Below are positions 1-8,680 of a stretch of DNA of 64,000 nucleotides, one piece after another. The notes under the pieces were generated by a model. It saw nothing but the letters and a program-made list of their open reading frames with translations, did no database searches and had not been told where the DNA came from. Source of the stretch: Halomonas alkalicola (GTDB taxonomy: Bacteria > Pseudomonadota > Gammaproteobacteria > Pseudomonadales > Halomonadaceae); contig NZ_CP131913.1 of the NCBI RefSeq assembly GCF_030704205.1, positions 2,108,001-2,172,000 of the forward strand, given 5' to 3'. The position numbers and the translations under genes were made by a program. Position 1 is the stretch's first letter; each line of letters begins with the position of its first letter.

Positions 1-28
1 GAACTACATCACCGGGCGCATGGCCTGA
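1..28 (+). CDS. pstB: PstB phosphate ABC transporter ATPase, last 8 codons (partial)
   Basis: The first bases read in frame 2 as NYITGRMA followed by a TGA at 26-28. This matches the usual C-terminus of PstB (…DYITGR..), the ATPase of the high-affinity phosphate transporter. phoU follows 23 bp later on the same strand, the standard pstSCAB-phoU order. Only the tail is visible, so the assignment rests on these few residues plus context. Confidence 0.6.
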
Positions 29-51
29 CGGCCGGCCCCAAGGAGAGTCCC

Positions 52-780
52 ATGGACATCACCAGCGATATCCACAGCCGCCACATCTCGCGGCAGTTCA
101 ACCAGGAGCTCGAGGAGCTCAAGACCCACCTGATGGCCATGGGCGGCCTGGTGGAGAAGCAGATCCAGGAGGCGGTGGCCGCACTGCTCGAGGGGGACTC
201 CGACCTGGCCCGCCGGGTGGTGGAGAACGATCGCGCGGTCAACGACATGCAGATCAAGATCGACGAGGAGTGCACCCAGGTGCTGGCGCGCCGCCAGCCG
301 GCGGCCTCGGACCTACGCCTGGTGCTGGCGGTGATCCGCGCCGCCTCCGATCTGGAGCGCATCGGCGACGAGGCGAGCAAGATCGCCCGCAACGCCGCCG
401 ACCTGATCGCCGCCGATAACGGCACCCGCGGCTTCGTCGAGGTGCGCATGATCAGCGAGCACGTGCGGCGCATGGTGCGCGATGCCCTGACCTCCTTCGC
501 CCGCTTCGATACCGAGCTGGCGCTGAAGCTGGTGCATGAGGACGAGGAGGTGGACGAGGAGTACCGCAGCGCCATGCGCTCGCTGATGACCTTCATGATG
601 GAGGATGCCCGCTCGATCTCGCCGATCCTCAGCTTGATGTGGATCCTGCGCGCCCTGGAGCGCATCGGCGATCACGCCAACAACCTGGCCGAGTACGTGG
701 TCTACCTGGTCAAGGGGCTGGATATCCGCCACACCGACCCCGAGGACCTCGACGAGCAGGCGATCACCCGCAAGGGATAG
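52..780 (+). CDS. phoU: Phosphate signalling complex protein PhoU
   Basis: 242 aa, the normal PhoU length. It has two tandem three-helix PhoU repeats, each with the acidic metal-binding pattern (E..RIGDEASKIA near residue 100 and LERIGDHANNLAEYV near residue 200). PhoU is a cytoplasmic adaptor between the Pst transporter and the PhoR kinase; it keeps the Pho regulon off when phosphate is plentiful and limits uptake. The start ATG follows an AAGGAG ribosome site by about 6 bp and comes right after pstB. phoR and phoB lie just downstream on the other strand, so the whole phosphate-sensing module is together. Confidence 0.97.
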   Translation: MDITSDIHSRHISRQFNQELEELKTHLMAMGGLVEKQIQEAVAALLEGDSDLARRVVENDRAVNDMQIKIDEECTQVLARRQPAASDLRLVLAVIRAASDLERIGDEASKIARNAADLIAADNGTRGFVEVRMISEHVRRMVRDALTSFARFDTELALKLVHEDEEVDEEYRSAMRSLMTFMMEDARSISPILSLMWILRALERIGDHANNLAEYVVYLVKGLDIRHTDPEDLDEQAITRKG

Positions 781-810
781 GCCTGACTCGGTCGACCGTC
801 ATGCTCGAGG

Positions 811-914
811 CTGTTCCGGCGACAGGTCTTCGAGGGGGCGCTGTGAACCCATCCTTGGGCGCTACCGACGCCATCCCTGGCGTAGGACCCCCTCTTCGAC
901 CTGTCCCCGGCGCC
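811..914 (+). repeat. 104-bp structured intergenic repeat, copy A
   Basis: One of three 104-bp copies; the others are 6334-6437 and, inverted, 42818-42921. The outer stem pairs CCGG (816-819) with CCGG (907-910), GACAGGTC (821-828) with GACCTGTC (898-905) and GAGGGGG (832-838) with CCCCCTC (888-894). Inside are two hairpins: CCC-ATCCTT-GGG (848-859) and ACGCC-ATCCCT-GGCGT (868-883). The copy fills most of the 246-bp phoU-cysZ gap. Changes between copies keep the pairing, so the fold appears selected. Function is unknown. Confidence 0.85.
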
Positions 915-1026
915 TCTCGCTCATTGCAACGGTGCATGGGTTGACGGTCCCTCTGGATTGGCTGTCAATGTCGCAGGCCACTGCCCCTGGCGGTGGCCTT
1001 CGTCGTTTTCCCGTGAAGGAATCACC

Positions 1027-1758
1027 ATGCTTGATGCCGTCACCGCCCTGGCCCGGGGCACCCGCCTGGCCTACTCCCGCGGCCTGCGCCGCTACGTCTT
1101 CGTGCCCATCGTCATCAACCTGCTGGTCTACGGGGCCATGCTGCGCTTCGTGCTGGCCAACTTCGGCGGCTGGCTGGAGGGCTGGATGGCGCTGGTGCCG
1201 GCCTGGCTTGGCTGGCTCGAGTGGCTGATCTGGCCGCTGTTCGTGATCAGCCTGGTGGTGATTGTCTTCTTCACCTTCACCCTGGTGACCCACCTGATCG
1301 CCGCCCCCTTCTACGGCTTCCTGGCGGCCAGGGTGGAGGCGGTGGCCACCGGGCGGCCACCGCTGGACGATCGCGGCTTCATGAAGACGGCGGTGGATGC
1401 CATGGGGCGCGAGCTGGTCAAGCTGGCCTATATCGCGCCAAGAGCCCTGCTGCTCTTCCTGGTGAGCTGGATTCCCGGGGTGAACCTCGCCGCCCCGCTG
1501 CTCTGGGCGCTCTTCTCCGCCTGGGTGATGGCGATCGCCTACCTGGACTACCCCATGGACAACAACAAGGTGAGCTTCGCCGAGATGCGCCGACGGCTGG
1601 CGGCGCGCTGGTGGCAGAGCCTCACCTATGGCGGCTGCGTGACCCTGGTGACCTGGATTCCCCTGGCCAACCTCTTCCTGCTGCCCGGCGCGGTGTCCGG
1701 CGCGGTGCTGATGTGGGACCGCCACTACCGGGAGCCGGCGGTCTCAGAGGCTCGCTGA
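1027..1758 (+). CDS. cysZ: CysZ-family sulfate transporter (EI24 domain)
   Basis: 243 aa integral inner-membrane protein with four to six hydrophobic segments (about residues 22-45, 60-90, 135-165 and 200-225), matching the CysZ/EI24 family that imports sulfate for cysteine synthesis. The frame stays open upstream to 958, but the ATG at 1027 has a GAAGGA ribosome site 7 bp upstream, and the resulting N-terminus MLDAVTALARG fits the family. Its 3' end overlaps the convergent phoR by 15 bp. CysZ is assigned from overall sequence character and Halomonas/Pseudomonas neighbourhoods; the transported ion is not shown by the sequence. Confidence 0.85.
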   Translation: MLDAVTALARGTRLAYSRGLRRYVFVPIVINLLVYGAMLRFVLANFGGWLEGWMALVPAWLGWLEWLIWPLFVISLVVIVFFTFTLVTHLIAAPFYGFLAARVEAVATGRPPLDDRGFMKTAVDAMGRELVKLAYIAPRALLLFLVSWIPGVNLAAPLLWALFSAWVMAIAYLDYPMDNNKVSFAEMRRRLAARWWQSLTYGGCVTLVTWIPLANLFLLPGAVSGAVLMWDRHYREPAVSEAR

Positions 1759-3060
1759 GGACTTCTCGGCGGCCTCAGCCGCGAGTCGCTCGGCGGGGAA
1801 CAGGCAGCGGAAGCGGGCGCCCTGGCCCGGGCGGGAGTCGATCTCCAGGCGGGCGTCGTGGCGCAGCAGCACATGCTTGACGATGGCGAGGCCAAGCCCG
1901 GTGCCGCCGGTGGCGGCGCTGCGCCCCTTGTCGACCCGGTAGAAGCGCTCGGTGAGCCGCGGCAGGTGCACCGGATCGATGCCCTCGCCGTTGTCCTCCA
2001 CCTCCAGGCAGGCGCCGTCGCCGTGGGGCCGCCAGCGCAGCACGATGCGGCTGCCCTCGGGGGTGTAGCGCACCGCGTTGAAGGCCAGGTTGGAGAGGGC
2101 GCTGTGGATCTCCTGCTCGCTGCCGAGCAGTGACTTGGGTTCCACCAGCTCCACCTCGACGGTGTGGCGGCCGGCGGCCGTCGCCGTCGCGTCGCGCTGC
2201 ACGCTGCCCAGCAGGGCGTCCATGCCCAGCGGGGTGTGGTCCTCGCCGCCGCGGTCGATCTCCAGGCGCGACAGCAGCAGCAGGTCGCTGACCAGGTTCT
2301 GCATGCGGCTGGTCTGCTCCTGCATACTGGGCAGCCCCCGGGCGAAGCGCGGCGGCAGCTGGTCGGCGTAGGTGGCGTAGGTCTCCAGGTAGCCGGCCAG
2401 CACGGTGAGTGGGGTGCGCAGCTCGTGGGAGACATTGGCCACGAAGTCGCGGCGCATCTCCTCCAGGCGGTGCAGGCGGGTGATGTCGCGGGCCATCAGC
2501 AGCCGCTCGTCATCGCCGTAGAGGGTGATCTGGAACTGCAGCACCATCTGCTCGTCGATGGGCGAGGGCAGCGTCAGCGGCTCGCGGTAGTCGCGGGCAT
2601 GGAAGTAGTCGATGAAGCGCGGATCGCGCAGCAGGTTGGTGATGTGGTGGCCGCGGTCATGGGCGGCGTTGAGCCCCAGCATGCGCTCGGCGGCGCTGTT
2701 CCACCACTCCATGTCGCCGTGGCGGTCGAGCATCACCACGCTGTCGCGCATCGCCTCGGAGGACTCCTGGATGCGCTTGATGATCCCGAGCAGCCGCTCC
2801 TGGGTGTGGCGCTGCCCCTTCTGGTAGCGGTAGAGACGGTCGAACAGCTCGCCCCACACGCCGGTGGTGGCGGGAGGCTCGGCCTGGGGGGTGAGGGTCA
2901 GCCAGCGGTGGAGGCGGTAGAGCTGGCGTAGATGAAAGGCCAGGCAGGCCGCGAGGCCGAGGGCCAGGCCCGCCCAGGCATGGGACAGCAGCCAGCCCAC
3001 CAGCAGGCCGATGCCGGCCAGCAGCAGAAGTCGCCATAGCTCCCGCCTCCAGAGGCCCAC
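1744..3060 (-). CDS. phoR: Phosphate regulon sensor histidine kinase PhoR
   Basis: 438 aa from a GTG start one base after the phoB stop (TGA-C-GTG). Order: two short N-terminal membrane helices (about 11-45), a PAS domain (about 100-195), a HisKA helix with phospho-acceptor His212 in SHELRTPL (E. coli uses His213), and a HATPase domain with N box NLAFNAVRYTP, G1 DNGEGI and G2 GTGLGLAIVKH. It phosphorylates PhoB under phosphate limitation. The frame is open upstream into phoB, but that extension is an alternate frame of the PhoB effector domain, so the GTG is preferred. It is co-transcribed with phoB. Confidence 0.95.
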   Translation of the reverse strand: MGLWRRELWRLLLLAGIGLLVGWLLSHAWAGLALGLAACLAFHLRQLYRLHRWLTLTPQAEPPATTGVWGELFDRLYRYQKGQRHTQERLLGIIKRIQESSEAMRDSVVMLDRHGDMEWWNSAAERMLGLNAAHDRGHHITNLLRDPRFIDYFHARDYREPLTLPSPIDEQMVLQFQITLYGDDERLLMARDITRLHRLEEMRRDFVANVSHELRTPLTVLAGYLETYATYADQLPPRFARGLPSMQEQTSRMQNLVSDLLLLSRLEIDRGGEDHTPLGMDALLGSVQRDATATAAGRHTVEVELVEPKSLLGSEQEIHSALSNLAFNAVRYTPEGSRIVLRWRPHGDGACLEVEDNGEGIDPVHLPRLTERFYRVDKGRSAATGGTGLGLAIVKHVLLRHDARLEIDSRPGQGARFRCLFPAERLAAEAAEKSSASL

Positions 3061-3061
3061 G

Positions 3062-3751
<690 letters not shown>

Positions 3752-3801
3752 CCGGAAGCCTCGGCACAGTGACGGATCGATGACGATCTCACCATGCCAG
3801 T

Positions 3802-3819
3802 ATGACACTCGCATGACAG
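3802..3819 (-). promoter_or_regulatory. PHO box upstream of phoB
   Basis: On the minus strand the sequence is CTGTCAT-GCGA-GTGTCAT: two 7-bp direct repeats separated by 4 bp, the architecture of the PhoB binding site (consensus CTGTCAT-N4-CTGT[CA]A[CT]). It sits 50 bp upstream of the phoB ATG in the 81-bp gap between ubiA and phoB. The expected role is autoactivation of phoBR. Confidence 0.8.
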
Positions 3820-3832
3820 GACCGCCCGCCTG

Positions 3833-4726
3833 TCACGCGCCGGCGGCCGGCCACAGGCTGAGGGCGATGCCGGCGAACACCAGCAGGCCCGACCAGTGGT
3901 TGTTGAGGAAGGCCTGGAAGCAGGGATCGCGCTCGCGCTCGCGGATCAGGAACTGCTGGTGCACGAAGGTGGCCGCCATGCCGGCCAGGCCCAGCCAGAA
4001 GAAGCCGCCGAAGCCCAGACGCAGCCCCGCCCAGGCCAGCAGCAGCAGGGTCAGGCCCTGCAGCAGGCCGATCATCAGCCGGTCGGCGCGGCCGAACAGC
4101 ACGGCGGTGGACTTGATGCCGATCTTGAGGTCGTCGTCGCGGTCGACCATGGCGTACTGGGTATCGTAGGCCACGGTCCAGGCGACGTTGGCGGCGAACA
4201 GCAGCCAGGCCTCGAAGGGCACATGGCCCAGCACCGCGCCGAAGGCCATGGGGATGGCCCAGGAGAAGGCGGCGCCCAGGAAGAGCTGGGGCAGGTGGGT
4301 GTAGCGCTTCATGAAGGGGTAGATGAAGGCCAGCGCCACCCCGACCAGGGAGAGCATCACGGTGAAGAGGTTGGTGAAGAGCACCAGCACGAAGGCGGCC
4401 ATCACCAGGATCAGGAACAGCGCCTGGGCCTCGCCCTCGCTGATCCGCCCGGTGGCCAGGGGGCGCAGCCGGGTGCGCTTGACGTGGCCGTCGAAGTGGC
4501 GGTCGGCGTAGTCGTTGACCACGCAGCCGGCGGCGCGCATCAGGTAGACCCCGGCGATGAAGATCAGCAGCACGCGGCGGCCGGGGATGCCCTCGGCGGC
4601 CACCCACAGCGCCCACAGGGTGGGCCACATCAGCAGCCAGGTGCCGATGGGGCGGTTCAGGCGCATCAGCTGCAGGAAGTCGGGCACCCGGGCGAGGCCC
4701 GTGGGGCGCATCAGGGAACGGTCCAT
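3833..4726 (-). CDS. ubiA: 4-hydroxybenzoate octaprenyltransferase UbiA
   Basis: 297 aa polytopic membrane prenyltransferase that attaches the polyprenyl tail to 4-hydroxybenzoate in ubiquinone synthesis. Both Asp-rich Mg-diphosphate motifs are present: [15 protein letters not shown] (about residue 80) and [19 protein letters not shown] (about 200), among about eight hydrophobic helices. The frame extends 30 codons into the neighbouring IS; the ATG at 4726 with GAGGTAG upstream is the likely native start. An IS66 element now lies only 22 bp upstream, separating the gene from ubiC and from any promoter they shared. Confidence 0.95.
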   Translation of the reverse strand: MDRSLMRPTGLARVPDFLQLMRLNRPIGTWLLMWPTLWALWVAAEGIPGRRVLLIFIAGVYLMRAAGCVVNDYADRHFDGHVKRTRLRPLATGRISEGEAQALFLILVMAAFVLVLFTNLFTVMLSLVGVALAFIYPFMKRYTHLPQLFLGAAFSWAIPMAFGAVLGHVPFEAWLLFAANVAWTVAYDTQYAMVDRDDDLKIGIKSTAVLFGRADRLMIGLLQGLTLLLLAWAGLRLGFGGFFWLGLAGMAATFVHQQFLIRERERDPCFQAFLNNHWSGLLVFAGIALSLWPAAGA

Positions 4727-4747
4727 CTCTACCTCGTAAGAATGTTC

Positions 4748-6295
4748 GTAACTATTCAGCACCGGTTGGCTGAGTCGGGGCTTCTTGCTGCATGAAGGCT
4801 GGCACCTCCCCCGCAAACAGTTGCTCCAGTGCGGTATGCGCCGCTACCCCTTGCTTGACGGCGGTCGAGAGAAAGCTACGCATGCGGCAGAAGATCTCTC
4901 AGCACCCTCCCAGGAGCGGAAACAGCCCGAGATTTTCTGCTGGACCTTGGTCATTCGCAGATCGCGCTCCCCCTGGTTGTTGGTGAAGGGAGCGGCAGGG
5001 TCGTCGAGGAAGCGCAACACGTCGTCCTCGTACGCCTGGAGGCGTTCCAGGAGGTTGCGCGACTTGGTGCGCTTGGCCCGGCCTCGCGTTCCAGGTGGCG
5101 GTTTCACCGGCGGGGGGCACTCGGCGTCCCCTTTCGCCAGGCAATCTCGATAGCGCTGCCGCCAGGCTCGGGTCTCATCGGCCGAGAGGCAGCCGTCGGC
5201 CACCTCCACGGCGCGATGCATCTCCAACAACAGGTCATGCAAGGCCTTGGCCCATGCCTGGCCATCGTTCTCCCAGGCCGCTGTCAGCTCCCGAAGGTGG
5301 TGCGCATTACAGAGCGCGTGCCGGCAATCCGGATAGCGGTAGTAGGGCTTCCAGTGATCATGCACCAGCACGCCACGCACGAAGGGCAATACGCCGATGG
5401 CGTCCATCGCTTCCTGGCCGCGCTTGGGGTGCGGGGCCAACCAGGTCAGGGCCTCGTTGGAGGCGCTGTGTAGCCAGTAGCGTTTGCCACCGACCTGCAT
5501 TCCGGTTTCATCGGCATGGACGGTGGCTGCTTCACGTAGCGCCGGGATCACCCACTCGGCGAACGCCTCGGCCCGCTGGTAGGCCTCCTGGTTGAAGGCG
5601 AACAGGGTGCCGGTGCTCAGCGACAGGCCGCACTGCGAGGTGAGCAACTCGCGGATACGCGCATAGGGCAACAGCTGATACTGGGAGAGATAGACGACAT
5701 GCGCCTTGAGGCGAGGGCCATACTGGATGGGGCGAGTCACGCCCTCGGGGAATGGCGCCACGTAGCGTTGCCCCTGATCATCTTCGAGGACCTCAGCCTG
5801 ATATTCGGTGACCACGGCCTGGATTACGATGTCCTGCACTTGGCGCGTTTCGACGCCGACCGGGCGGTAAGAACGCCCCTTGGGGAGTTGCCGACGATCG
5901 ACACGGAGCTTGACCACCTCGTCGGGGTCCGTCACCGGCGCCAACGTCTTACCCTCATGCCCTGGCTGTCCGCCGGGGCGCCGCTCGCCTTTGGCGCGCG
6001 AGCGGCGCTGGCGATTGGGATCCTGGGACGGTGGCTTGCTGCTGTTGCGGCTACTGGTGGCCAGGCGATCGGCCATGAGCTTGACCAGCAGCATCAGCAC
6101 ATCGATGGCGGCACGCAGCGACGGCGAGACCGTCTGGTCTTCCTTGAGCTGCTGCCGGACCCGCTCCAGGGCCTCGTCGACGTTGATATCGCTGATGGTC
6201 ATATCACCGCATAGGTGTGCCGAATGATGCTGTGCACTATGCCAGAAAAATCAGCTGGTTGGCGATACCCCATCCGCAGCCACCTGAATAGTTAC
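4748..6295 (-). mobile_element. IS66-family insertion sequence (single-transposase type), complete ends
   Basis: 1548 bp bounded by perfect 12-bp inverted repeats GTAACTATTCAG (4748-4759) and CTGAATAGTTAC (6284-6295), starting with the GTAA typical of IS66. Both sides carry an identical 8-bp direct repeat GAATGTTC (4740-4747 and 6296-6303), the target duplication expected for IS66. It carries one transposase gene and no tnpA/tnpB accessory genes, as in the ISBst12 subgroup. It inserted between ubiC and ubiA. Intact ends and duplication suggest a recent insertion. Confidence 0.93.
4844..6202 (-). CDS. IS66-family transposase, C-terminal frameshift
   Basis: 452 aa. N-terminal helix and [16 protein letters not shown] segment, an IS66 zinc-finger/linker region, then the DDE core: VHADETG (first Asp), [11 protein letters not shown] (second Asp) and [10 protein letters not shown] (Glu). 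After [17 protein letters not shown] the frame changes: an extra AG in the run at 4896-4899 shifts translation to RSSAACVAF and ends it at 4844. Removing those two bases restores about 46 more residues ([16 protein letters not shown]… to a TAG at 4752 inside the terminal repeat). The copy may be inactive, although the catalytic residues remain. Confidence 0.92.
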   Translation of the reverse strand: MTISDINVDEALERVRQQLKEDQTVSPSLRAAIDVLMLLVKLMADRLATSSRNSSKPPSQDPNRQRRSRAKGERRPGGQPGHEGKTLAPVTDPDEVVKLRVDRRQLPKGRSYRPVGVETRQVQDIVIQAVVTEYQAEVLEDDQGQRYVAPFPEGVTRPIQYGPRLKAHVVYLSQYQLLPYARIRELLTSQCGLSLSTGTLFAFNQEAYQRAEAFAEWVIPALREAATVHADETGMQVGGKRYWLHSASNEALTWLAPHPKRGQEAMDAIGVLPFVRGVLVHDHWKPYYRYPDCRHALCNAHHLRELTAAWENDGQAWAKALHDLLLEMHRAVEVADGCLSADETRAWRQRYRDCLAKGDAECPPPVKPPPGTRGRAKRTKSRNLLERLQAYEDDVLRFLDDPAAPFTNNQGERDLRMTKVQQKISGCFRSWEGAERSSAACVAFSRPPSSKG

Positions 6296-6333
6296 GAATG
6301 TTCTTTATTGGCAGACGGTGTTAAGCGGCGGGA

Positions 6334-6437
6334 CTGTTCCGGCGACAAGCCTGCGAGGAGGCGCTGTGAATACTTCCTTGTACGCTACCGACGCCATCCC
6401 TGGCGTAGGACCTCCTCTTCGGCTTGTCCCCGGCGCC
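6334..6437 (+). repeat. 104-bp structured intergenic repeat, copy B
   Basis: Same length and fold as the copies at 811-914 and 42818-42921. Outer stem GACAAGCC/GGCTTGTC and GAGGAGG/CCTCCTC; inner hairpins TAC-TTCCTT-GTA (6371-6382) and ACGCC-ATCCCT-GGCGT (6391-6406). Against copy A, CCC/GGG has become TAC/GTA and AGGTC/GACCT has become AAGCC/GGCTT, all compensated. It lies 31 bp outside the IS66 target duplication and 32 bp past the ubiC stop; on the minus strand it would form the ubiC 3' UTR. Confidence 0.85.
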
Positions 6438-6469
6438 CCGCCCGTCGGCATCGGAGACTGGCCCAGAGC

Positions 6470-7018
6470 CTAGCGTGAAGGGAGACCGAGGTCATCCGCC
6501 ATGGCATCCAGGAACCACTCCTGCACCAGCACCCGGAAGTCGCCGCGGCGAAACACCGAGCGGCGCCCCCAGGGGCCCGTGGCGGCGTGGAAGCCGGCGG
6601 GGGCGGAGGTCACCTCGATCTCGCCGCGCTCGAGGCCCGGCTGGCGGAACAGCCAGGAGCCCAGCGAGCGCTCGCCCAGGTGGGCCAACTCGTGTTCCGG
6701 CAGGCCCGAGAGCGGCGCCACCGAGCGCGCCACCACCCAGGGGTGCTCCCCCAGGCAGAGCGCCACCTCGCGCAGCCAGGCGCGCTGGCCGGGGGCGATG
6801 CCCAGCGCCCTGGCCTCGTCGCGGCGGGGAGTGCCGAGGCGCTGGTCGAGCAGCCGGACGCGGAAGGGGCGCGGGGCACCGGCCTCGGTGAGGCGCAGGG
6901 TCAGGGAGTCCCGGGAGCCGACCCAGCGGTGCCAGGCGGGGCTCATGGCCGGCCGGGAGGCGGCCAGGGGGATCCAGTGCGCCAGGGCGCAGGTGTCGGC
7001 AGGTGGCAGGTCGGACAC
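6470..7018 (-). CDS. ubiC: Chorismate lyase UbiC
   Basis: 182 aa from the GTG at 7018 (199 aa from the ATG at 7069). It splits chorismate into 4-hydroxybenzoate and pyruvate, the first committed step of ubiquinone synthesis. It matches the family along its length (WHRWVGSRDSLTLRL, PFRVRLLDQRLGTPRRDEARALG, REVALCLGEHPWVVARSVAP, VLVQEWFLDA with the conserved Glu). I prefer the GTG because it has GGAG about 8 bp upstream, gives a length near the usual 165-180, and the extra N-terminus has no family character. ubiA should follow directly but is now beyond an IS. Confidence 0.88.
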   Translation of the reverse strand: MSDLPPADTCALAHWIPLAASRPAMSPAWHRWVGSRDSLTLRLTEAGAPRPFRVRLLDQRLGTPRRDEARALGIAPGQRAWLREVALCLGEHPWVVARSVAPLSGLPEHELAHLGERSLGSWLFRQPGLERGEIEVTSAPAGFHAATGPWGRRSVFRRGDFRVLVQEWFLDAMADDLGLPSR

Positions 7019-7093
7019 CGTCGGGCTCCGCGTCGCTTCAGGGGCGGCTAGTGTAACATGCGGTGCCATCCCCACCCCTGAGCGAGGAGGCCC

Positions 7094-8254
7094 ATGAGCG
7101 CTCCCCTGACCATCATCGGTTCCGGCATGGCGGGCCTTGGCCTGCTGCGTGCCCTGCGTGCGCTGGATGCCGAACGCCCCGTGACCCTGATCACCGCTGA
7201 CGGCGGCGATGACTACGCCAAGCCGCTGCTCTCCACCGGCTTCGCCAAGCGACTGCCGCCGGATCGCCTGGCGGCGCGCAGCGCCCTGCGGGTCGCCGAG
7301 GAGCTGAATGCGGTGGTGCGCACCCATACCCGGGTCGAGGCCATCGATACGGCAGCGCGCACCCTGCGGATCGGCGCCGAGCGGCTGCCCTGGAGCGAGC
7401 TGGTGCTGGCCACCGGGGCGGCGCCGGCGGTGCCCTTTGCACTGCCCGCGGCGGTGGCCGGCCGGGTCTTTACCATCAACGACCTGGAGGACTATCGCGC
7501 CTTCCACGCCGCCCTGGCGGCGCTGGGGCGGCCGGGCCGGGTGGCCATCGTCGGCGCCGGCCTGGTGGGCTGCGAGTTCGCCAACGACCTGCTGGCGGGC
7601 GGTCACGAGGTGAGCCTGGTGGCCCCCGAGACCGCGCCCCTGGCGCGGCTGCTGCCCGAGCCCCTGGGGCGTGCCCTGGGCGAGGCCTTCGAGGCGGCCG
7701 GCATGACGCTGGCGCTGGGGGGCGGGGTGACGGCCCTCGAGGACGCCGGCGCCGACCTGGGCGTGGCGCTGGACGACGGCAGCCGCCTGGTGGCTGACCT
7801 GGTGCTGGTGGCTACCGGCCTCAGGCCCCGCACCGCCCTGGCCGAGGCGGCGGGCCTCGCGGTCAGCGCCGCCGGCATCCACACCGACCGCTGCCTGGCC
7901 ACCTCGGTGCCCGGCATCCACGCCCTGGGCGACGTGGCCTGCGTCGATGGGGTGAGTGCCATGTACGTGCAGCCCCTGCAGGCGAGCGCCAAGGCGCTGG
8001 CGAGGACCCTGACCGGCACGCCCACCCCGGTCGCCTACGGCCCCTGGCCGGTGGTGGTCAAGACGCCGCTGCTGCTGGTGGTGGCCCTGCCGCCGACCCG
8101 CCCGCCGGCGCGCTGGCGCATCGAGGGGGAGGCGGGGGATTTCACCGCCCTGGCGGAATCGGAAGACGGTCGTTTGATCGGATTTGCGTTGACAGGGGCC
8201 TGTGTCCGTCGGAAAGTTGAACTGGCGCGGGTTGCGCCGCCGTTGCTAGGCTAG
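7094..8254 (+). CDS. rubB: FAD-dependent NAD(P)H-rubredoxin reductase-like protein
   Basis: 386 aa, the size of Pseudomonas RubB/AlkT. N-terminal FAD Rossmann motif IIGSGMAGLGLLRAL, ATG motif LATGAAPAVP, second Rossmann fold IVGAGLVGCEFANDL for NAD(P)H, and the FAD-binding GIHALGDVACVDG near residue 275. Such enzymes pass electrons to rubredoxin, in alkane oxidation or oxidative-stress roles. In P. aeruginosa rubredoxin genes sit next to rubB; none (CxxC…CPxCG) is visible here. GGAGG ribosome site 5 bp before the ATG; divergent from ubiC. Confidence 0.88.
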   Translation: MSAPLTIIGSGMAGLGLLRALRALDAERPVTLITADGGDDYAKPLLSTGFAKRLPPDRLAARSALRVAEELNAVVRTHTRVEAIDTAARTLRIGAERLPWSELVLATGAAPAVPFALPAAVAGRVFTINDLEDYRAFHAALAALGRPGRVAIVGAGLVGCEFANDLLAGGHEVSLVAPETAPLARLLPEPLGRALGEAFEAAGMTLALGGGVTALEDAGADLGVALDDGSRLVADLVLVATGLRPRTALAEAAGLAVSAAGIHTDRCLATSVPGIHALGDVACVDGVSAMYVQPLQASAKALARTLTGTPTPVAYGPWPVVVKTPLLLVVALPPTRPPARWRIEGEAGDFTALAESEDGRLIGFALTGACVRRKVELARVAPPLLG

Positions 8255-8319
8255 ATCTTCGACAGAACAAGACCCCGGCGACAGGCGCCCGGGGAGTATG
8301 CCAATACCAGGAGGGCAGT

Positions 8320-8595
8320 ATGCGTAAGCCAGAACTCGCCGCGGCGATTGCCGAGCGTGCCGATCTTTCCAAGGACAAGGCGAGCCAGGTGCTCAACGTG
8401 ATCCTCGACGAGATCACCGGTAGCGTGGCCCAGGGACAGGATGTGTCGCTGATCGGCTTCGGCACCTTCACCGTGCGTGAGCGTGCGGCGCGCACCGGCA
8501 AGAACCCCCAGACCGGCCAGCCGCTGACCATCCCGGCCAGCAAGACGGTGGCCTTCAAGCCGGGCAAGGGCCTCAAGGACGCGGTGGCCAAGTAA
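8320..8595 (+). CDS. HU-family DNA-binding protein
   Basis: 91 aa, typical HU length. Starts MRKPELAAAIAERADLSK, has the core GFGTFTVRERAARTGKNPQTG (the DNA-contacting beta arm) and ends with the conserved AFKPGKGLKDAVA. It is a dimeric nucleoid protein that bends DNA. It matches the HU-like gene beside recG/oxyR in Pseudomonas rather than the main hupA/hupB loci. AGGAGG ribosome site 7 bp upstream. A short CCCCGG/CCGGGG hairpin (8273-8294) precedes it. Confidence 0.95.
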   Translation: MRKPELAAAIAERADLSKDKASQVLNVILDEITGSVAQGQDVSLIGFGTFTVRERAARTGKNPQTGQPLTIPASKTVAFKPGKGLKDAVAK

Positions 8596-8680
8596 GACAC
8601 AGCAAGGCGCCAGGCGGCCCGCTGCGGTGGGCCGCGGCGGCCTTCCCCTCCATGGATTCGGATTCGGTGGCGAGATCGAC

